Shown piece after piece: positions 58,661 through 64,000 of a stretch of DNA of 64,000 nt. Position numbers and translations under genes: made by a program. The notes beneath the pieces were generated by a model, which was given only the letters and a program-made list of their open reading frames with translations, was not told the DNA's origin and ran no database searches. The stretch is from positions 229,295-293,294 of the forward strand of contig ML660213.1 of NCBI GenBank assembly GCA_007570785.1, in the 5' to 3' direction. The DNA comes from Antilocapra americana. Its lineage: Eukaryota; Chordata; Mammalia; Artiodactyla; Antilocapridae. How positions within the stretch are numbered: position 1 is the first letter of the stretch; the number at the start of each line of letters is the position of its first letter.

Positions 58661-59079
58661 TTGTTGTAAAGGTAGATGGCAAGTGCAAATTTGTAGCTGG
58701 CACTCCTAACTGGATTGTGAATTTATGACACAGCTCCCGTTATTTTGCATTGCGTTTATCTCTAAATGCAAGCTCTAGCTTCATAAAGAGTTGGGGATGG
58801 AAATACATTGGTAGATTTGAGATAAACTGAAAGCAGGAAATCAGAGAAAATTTCCTTCCCTGGCATTTAGAGAAGTGACCGGTGTTCTCTGGTCCTTGCC
58901 TCCTGGAATGGAGCGCCAGCAGCAGACTGATAGAAAGTTAGGACTCCTGGACCTCGTCACCCCTGATTTCTCATTGCATCACTTTTCTCTCCCCTCCTTT
59001 ATGCTTATTAACTTTGTAGATGCTCAGGGAACTAAATATTATCTTCCTTTTAAATATTTAAAGCTAATTAATGATAAGG
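58661..59079. other. Intergenic DNA, nothing recognised
   Basis: No repeat or coding signal beyond the start of a chance frame (58875-59306). Confidence 0.4.
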
Positions 59080-59510
59080 TGTGTGCTCAGTCATGTTCGA
59101 CTCTTTGCAGCCTTTTGGACCATGCCCTCCAGGTTCCTCTGTCCTTGGAATTTCCTAGGCAAAAACGCTGGAGTGGGTTGCCATGCCCTTCTCCAGGGGA
59201 TCTTCCCTACCCAGGGAGCAAACCTGTGTCTCCCGCATTTCCTGCATTGCAGGCAGATTTTTTTTTTTTCCCTTTACATTATCATGTTGGTTTTGCCATA
59301 CATTGACATGAATCCATCATGGGTATACATGTGTTCCCCTTCCAGAACCCCCCTCACACCTCCCTCCCGATTCCCTCTCTCTGGGTCATCCCGGTGCACC
59401 AGCCCTGAGCACCCTGTATCAAGCATCAAACCTGGGCTGGTGACTTATTTCACATATGATAATTTACATGTTTCAATTCTTTATTGCTGAGCCATCATAG
59501 AAGCCCCAGA
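59080..59510 (-). mobile_element. Bov-tA SINE split by an L1 end
   Basis: 59080-59261 has the reverse Bov-A body (GTGTGCTCAGTCATGTTCGAC, CAGGTTCCTCTGTCCTTGG, ATGCCCTTCTCCAGGGGATC, TTCCTGCATTGCAGGCAGAT). 59479-59510 has the missing head (TCTTTATTGCTGAGCCATCATAG). The two halves join cleanly once the L1 between them is removed. Confidence 0.92.
59262..59478 (-). mobile_element. Ruminant L1 3' end inside a SINE
   Basis: A T run, then TTGGTTTTGCCATACATTG, GGGTATACATGTGTTCCCC, CCAGAACCCCCCTCACACC, GGTGCACCAGCCCTGAGCAC and CTGGGCTGGTGACTTATTTC. It is the same L1 terminus as at 29897 and reaches further upstream. The target-site duplication is not clear. Confidence 0.93.
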
Positions 59511-59639
59511 TGTGTAGTGTTGATCCATTGTAATCTATTAGAAACAGGCATTTATACAAATCATAACAGCTATTCTGACATCTATTTACTTAAAGTTAAT
59601 ATAACAATTAAAATGGGGAATAAGGGCTGCCCAAATCAA

Positions 59640-60275
59640 AGGTGGACCTGTTACTGGAAAACTGGGTTCACCTCTTGGTGGGTGTTGAGCTAGTAGAGTC
59701 AAACAAGCCAAAGGTCTGGAGAAGGAAGGATGTATTATTTACCTTCATCAGGAAAGGAGAGCACCAAGGATCATCCCCAAGCAGTAAAATTGGGGAAGTT
59801 TAATGTAAGGGTACACACATAGTCATGAAGGGGCTTCAGCGGAGGAGGATTCAGCAGAGAATTCAGGCAAAGGTTGACAGAGTTCAAGTTTCAGTTGATT
59901 CAAGTCAGAGGGGTCCACATTTTCATTGTCCTCCACCTGGGTGAGGGCCTTAGTCCCTGAAGAACTCAATGATGTATTATTATGTGTGCCCTATTGTTTG
60001 ACTGCCTTTTCTCTGTTCCTGCATTCTTTATTCCCTTTGATCATTGATTACTGAGACCTGTTCAGGGGCAAGCATTGTGGTCATGTTTTGGCCAAAATGA
60101 TTTCTCTTATGTCAAGAGAGCAGTAACTGTTCCCTTTCTCTGGAAACTCCCTAATCTATCTGCTTACAGACTTAACCTCCCTCCCGCAGACCAATATCTT
60201 GCTTTTGGAGAACCTTATCCTATTCATCAAAACTCTGAGACTGCTTCTGTTCCTAGTGCTGGGTTCTAATAAAAA
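59640..60275 (-). mobile_element. ERV LTR, bovine type, probable
   Basis: On minus the text has an LTR layout: a U3-like part, an ATTAAA signal (TTTAAT on plus, 59799-59804), then a U5-like part that includes CACCAAGAGGTGAACCCAG and CCAGTAACAGGTCCACC near 59640. 59930-60080 (GACTGCCTTTTCTCTGTTCC, GATTACTGAGACCTGTTCAG) also resembles bovine ERV LTR wording. An A-run at 60268-60284 follows. No retroviral genes adjoin it. Confidence 0.55.
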
Positions 60276-60544
60276 AAAAAAAAAGTTTGTTGGCTTGCTT
60301 CCCACAGAAGAAAGAATGTAGAAGGCTTAATATATAGCTGAATACCTTAGATATAGGGGAAAAAATATTTCCCATCATTCACTTGCAGAAGCAAAGGTAC
60401 AGTTAAGTTCAGAACTTGAAGTAGTCTGACTTATGAGCCAGGACAAAGGTTAAAAAGTTGCTGTAAGCAGTAAGTCACTATTTTTACACAACACAGTTTG
60501 GATTGTATATAAATAGCATTCTTCTACTTCAGTTGAAAGAATAT

Positions 60545-60770
60545 TGGAAAAAGATTGTCTCAGTTGCTACTGCTTTCACAAACCACCGGAAATTTAGTGG
60601 CATAACACATTTTGTGTGTTCTATTTCCAAATGATGAACCTGGAATTTGGATAGGAGGCAGTGGAAATAGTAGGGATGGTTGTCATTCTTTAAATGTCTG
60701 GGTTCTTTGATGGAATGATTGAAGCTTGGGGGCTCAAACCATCTGGACGGACATTCTTTCACTGACCTAT
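60545..60770 (+). other. Probable ancient interspersed repeat, family not named
   Basis: TTGCTACTGCTTTCACAAACC, ACCGGAAATTTAGTGGCATAAC and AAATGATGAACCTGG resemble the start of a mammal-wide repeat with 'ACAAACCACCCCAAAACTTAGTGG' wording. Only the first part is convincing. Confidence 0.4.
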
Positions 60771-60802
60771 GTGGCAACTTGGCTGGAAAAATGAAATAGT
60801 GA

Positions 60803-61105
60803 TGCTGAAAACTCGGCCTCGGTGCACTGGTGTTGAATCAAATCTCAGAGGCAGAGTTCTGGGTGAAGCAGAGAAGTATAGCTTTATCGCTTTGCCAGAC
60901 AAAGGGGGACACAGGAGGCTCGTGACCTGAAAAACTGTGTAACCCAACCTGGAGGGATTTGGTGAGGAGTTTTACAGCAGTGGTTCAAGGGCAGGGTTGC
61001 TGACGAGGATCAGAGTGTATATAGTGCCTGCATTTCTTTAATCTGGTCTCAGGTGACCTCCTCAATCTGTGACCTTCTCTGGAATGAAGAATGCTAACCT
61101 CTTCC
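60803..61105 (-). mobile_element. ERV LTR 3' part, bovine type, probable
   Basis: On minus: GCAAAGCGATAAAGCTATAC (a GATAAA poly(A) variant, 60883-60888 on plus), CTTCTCTGCTTCACCCAG, AACTCTGCCTCTGAGATTTG and GGTGCACCGAGGCCGAG. This is an R/U5-like end close to known bovine LTR text. Only about 300 bp is present, so the U3 part is truncated. It differs from the LTR at 59640. Confidence 0.6.
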
Positions 61106-61528
61106 ATTTGCTGGGGATTTTATTTCTGTTGTTGTTCAGTCACTAAGTTGTGTCCAACTCTGTGTGACCCCATGAACTGTGGCATACCAGCTTCCTTGTC
61201 CTTCACTGTCTCCTGGAGTTTGCTCAGATTCATGTCCAGTGAATCTGTGATGTTATCTATCTCATACTCTGCCACCCTCTTCTTTTGCCTTCAATATTTT
61301 CCATCTTCAGGGTTTTTCCAATGAGTCATCTCTTCGTATCAGGTCAGCAAAGTATTGGAGCTTTAGCATCAGTTCTTCCAATGAATAGTCAGAGTTGATT
61401 TCCTTTAGGATTGACTGGTTTGAACTCCTTGCTATCCAAGGGACTCACAAGAATTTCTCCAGCTCCACAGTTTGAAAGTCTCAATTCTTCAGTGCTCAGC
61501 CTTCTTTATGGTCCAACTCTCACATCCA

Positions 61529-62364
61529 GAGACATTACTTTGCCAAAAAAGGAGAGATATTACTTTGCAAACTAAGGTCCATCTACAGTTTTCCCAGTAG
61601 TCATGTATGGATGTGAGTGTTGGACTATAAAGCAAGCTGAGCACCAAAGAATTGGTGCTTTTAAACTGTGGTGTTGGAGTAGACTCTTTTTTTTTTTTTT
61701 TTCTTGTTTTTGCCATACAATGGCATGATATCACCATGGGTTTACATATGTTTCCCCTCCAGAACCCCCCTCCCCCCCGGGAAATCTCGCTGCACCAGCC
61801 CCGAGCATCAATCCTGGGCTGGCAATTGATTAGACATATGATAATTAACTTGTTTCAATGCCCTTCTCCCATATCATCCCACCCTTACCCTAGCACATTA
61901 TCCAGAGTGAAGTAAGCCAGAAGCAAAAACAACAATATAGTATATTAACACATATATATGGAATTTAGAAAGACGGTAACGAGAACCTAACATGCAAGAC
62001 AGCAAAAGGAACGCAGATGGAGTAGACTCTTGAGAGCCCCTTGGATGGCAAAGAGATCCAACCAGTCCATCCTAAAGAAAATCAGTCCTGCATATTCATT
62101 GGAAGGACTGACACTAAGTTGAAGCCCCAATACTTTGGCCATCTGATGTGAAGAACTGACTCATTGAAGAAGACCCTGGTGCTGGGAAAGATTGAAGGCA
62201 GGAGGAGAAGGAGACAACAGAGGATGAGATGGTTGTATGGCATCACTGACTCAATGGACATGAGTTTGAGCAAGCTCCAGGAGTTGGTGATGGACAGGGA
62301 AGCCTGGTGTGCTGCAGTCCACGAGGTCGCAAAGAGTTGGACACAACTGAGTGAATGAACTGAT
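61529..62364 (+). mobile_element. BovB 3' end inserted in BovB, opposite strand
   Basis: Plus-strand BovB (GAGACATTACTTTGCC, TAGTCATGTATGGATGTGAG, AAACTGTGGTGTTGGAGTAG, then GATCCAACCAGTCCATCC, AGACCCTGGTGCTGGGAAAG, GCCTGGTGTGCTGCAGTCC and AACTGAGTGAATGAACTGA). Flanks CTCACATCCA match at 61519-61528 and 62365-62374. A local echo (ATTACTTTGCCA, ATTACTTTGCAA) is at 61534-61572. It is itself split by the L1 at 61689. Confidence 0.94.
61689..62017 (-). mobile_element. L1 3' end with internal inversion, inside the inner BovB
   Basis: T run, then minus-strand L1 3'UTR (TTTTTGCCATACAATGGC, AATCTCGCTGCACCAGCCC, TCATCCCACCCTTACCCT near 61890). Then it flips to plus (CATTATCCAGAGTGAAGTAA, ACACATATATATGGAATTTAG, AAGGAACGCAGATG). 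Flanks TGGAGTAGACTCTT match at 61675-61688 and 62018-62031. It shares its sequence variants and its inversion junction (CCCTTACCCT) with the copy at 45232-45719, but the flipped part is shorter at both ends. Confidence 0.94.
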
Positions 62365-62640
62365 CTCACATCCACACATGACGTCTGGAAAAACCATAGC
62401 TTTGAGTATAGGGCCCTCTGTTGGCAAAGTGATGTTTTGGCTTTTGAAATTTGCTGTCTAGGTTTGTCAGTTTTCCTTCCAATGAGCAAGCATCTTTTAA
62501 TTTCATGGCTACAGTAACTGTCCACGGTGATTCTGGAGTCCAAGAAAACAAAATTTGTCATTACGTCCACTTCTTCCCCTTTTATTTTCCATGAAGTGAT
62601 GGGACTGGATGCCAGGATCTTAGTTTTTTAAATGTTGACT

Positions 62641-63460
62641 TCTGTAAAGGAGCTCAAAGACATTGTTAGGTGTATCCCTTGAGGCAGAACCAGGACCCTC
62701 CCCTAAGGCTACATTATTGTTTCTCGGCTCCTCCTCACTTTTCTCTGTATCCCCTCCCTGCCCTGATTAGCAACTGTTTGAAATGCTTTCATGCCCAGGG
62801 GCCCCACAGGGTCCTGCTCAGTTTCAGAAATGCTCCTTAAATCTGAAGTGTTCCATATAAATACATTTATTTCAAAAGAAAGTCTTTGAATCATGGATTG
62901 TGATGGCAAAAGGAACACCATGCATCAAGAATAATACTATGACTTCCAATGAGGAAATGACTCTTAATGATTTTATGTGCCAAGCACTGTGTTTCTCATA
63001 ATGAAAAATGAGGATGATGCAAAAAGAAATCAATTCTCATCTTTTTTTAAAATAAGTTGAGGAAACAAAAGTACACACATACAAAATTAATGCAATAAAG
63101 AAACTGGCAAATTCAATGTCTTCTGAGAAACAGTACCAAAGCTACAGAAGTACAAAATAGATATAAATTACCTTCAGAAAAAGGAATCTGGGAAGTCTTC
63201 CTTAATGGTAGCACTTGATCTGGCATTTGATCTAGCAGTTAAGAATGAGTAATATCAAGCTAAGGATTTATTTTCATCCTGACTATGATTACATCATTCC
63301 TTCCATTTTGTTACAATTATGTTAAAAGGCTTCTTTGTCAGAATAAAATTTATACATCAAGGTGTTTTGTCTCTGATCTGTGAGAAGACTTACTGTGTTA
63401 ATAACTGTCAATTTGCATAACAAATCATCTAAAGTTACTGAATTAATAGTATCTTTTTTT
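62641..63460. other. Intergenic DNA, nothing firm
   Basis: 62650-62900 is less AT-rich and LTR-like in feel but no family is supported. The rest is AT-rich. Confidence 0.4.
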
Positions 63461-63830
63461 TTTTTTTACCTTATTATTCTGTTGGTTGGCTAAGTACTTT
63501 TTTGACTGGTCCAGCTGGAGAGATGGGCTGAGTTGTCTCTTGTATTCATGGTCAGCTGGGAAGTGGCTGGTGGCTGAATGTGCAGGATGGCCTCGCTCTG
63601 CCCAGTGACTAGCAGGCTGTCAGCCAGAGCATCTTGGTTCTCTTCCTTCTGGTCTCTTATTTATACAGGTAGGCTATTTTGACTTTATTCACAAGGTGTT
63701 CTTAAGAAAGCAAGCACAGAAAGAGCATGCCTTCATGGCGTAAGTACATTTTAAGACTCTGCTTGCACCCTATTTGCTAATGTCTCCTTGACCAAAGCAA
63801 GTCAATGGACAGAGAATAACTGAATAGGTG
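63461..63830 (+). other. Probable ancient interspersed repeat, family not named
   Basis: After a T run the text GACTGGTCCAGCTGGAGAG, ATGGTCAGCTGGGAAGTGG, AGGATGGCCTCGCTCTGC, ATCTTGGTTCTCTTCCTTCTGG and GACCAAAGCAAGTCAATGGAC follows the wording of a common mammal-wide repeat. Its last phrase echoes the block at 37700-38060. Confidence 0.45.
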
Positions 63831-64000
63831 GAGAAATAGACTTCATCCCTACATGGGAAAAGCTGTCAAACTACAAAGGGCATGATCATATAGATGGGAA
63901 GAGTTTATGCAATTTATGCAATGTTATTGCACATGACTTCTCAGAAAATAATTCCTGAGTAGGAAATTGAAAACCTGGACCAGTGTATGCTTTATTGGCT
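63831..64000. other. AT-rich intergenic DNA to window end
   Basis: Nothing recognised. Confidence 0.5.

Larger units (their letters stand above)
61128..62640 (-). mobile_element. BovB 3' part, split by an inverted BovB
   Basis: Two pieces belong together on minus: 61128-61528 (TTCAGTCACTAAGTTGTGTCC at the 3' end, up to GTCCAACTCTCACATCC) and 62365-62640 (CTCACATCCACACATGACG, GGAAAAACCATAGCTTTGAG, TTTAATTTCATGGCTACAG). They are colinear once the insert between them, with its 10-bp target-site duplication, is removed. It lies directly after the LTR at 60803. Confidence 0.93.

Noticed and set aside
58875..59490. Two frames of about 140 codons
   Set aside because: Most of each reads through the Bov-tA SINE and the L1 end inserted in it.
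13240..63000. tRNA-like heads in many SINEs as possible tRNA genes
   Set aside because: They lack a full cloverleaf and anticodon arm and are each followed by SINE bodies. They are SINE heads.

Overview
The window looks like intergenic DNA from a ruminant nuclear genome (cattle, sheep, goat or a close relative). The evidence is a repeat set that occurs together only there: BovB (RTE) LINEs, Bov-tA and Bov-A2 SINEs that end in the BovB 3' tail, tRNA-Glu-derived CHR SINEs shared by cetartiodactyls, ruminant-type L1 3' ends, an Hsmar1-like mariner, and a background of older mammalian MIR, L2, L1M and MaLR copies. I find no intact host protein-coding gene, rRNA or tRNA gene, CRISPR array or bacterial-style operon. 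Nearly all open frames are shadows of SINEs, LINEs or simple repeats.

Layout. 1-1876 is the 5' end of a ruminant L1 on the minus strand: CpG-rich 5'UTR with a 119-bp tandem repeat, YY1-like start, and an ORF1 with a premature stop. About 2990-4985 is a decayed BovB with a tiny BovB-tail fragment inserted in it. 7917-8276 is a MaLR-type LTR. 11765-16370 is an ancient HAL1/L1M element split by a SINE, by a 1.57-kb processed retrocopy (14039-15608, 12-bp target-site duplication) and by a short L1 tail. 17-24 kb holds SINEs, a minus-strand LTR, a perfect 2 x 52 bp tandem duplication and a 206-codon frame with one stop. 24-32 kb holds short retroposons, several with clean target-site duplications. 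32955-34859 is a mariner with TIRs, TA duplication and dead transposase, carrying two later insertions. 35-58 kb is mixed SINE, BovB, MIR and L2 relics, a 76-bp palindromic mariner MITE, and an L1 end with an internal inversion. 58-64 kb is the densest part: LTR pieces, a SINE split by L1, and a three-level nest at 61128-62640 in which a BovB holds an inverted BovB that holds another inverted L1 end.

These elements do not form a pathway. They are independent insertions that record retroposition by L1 and BovB machinery, DNA transposition, and later decay. The most useful signals are structural: target-site duplications that order the insertions in time, two L1 ends about 16 kb apart with the same inversion junction, a Pol II retrocopy of unknown source, and a mariner transposase whose third catalytic position is Asn. 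Element boundaries are read by eye and are approximate unless a target-site duplication is given. Family names rest on remembered consensus features, not on a search.
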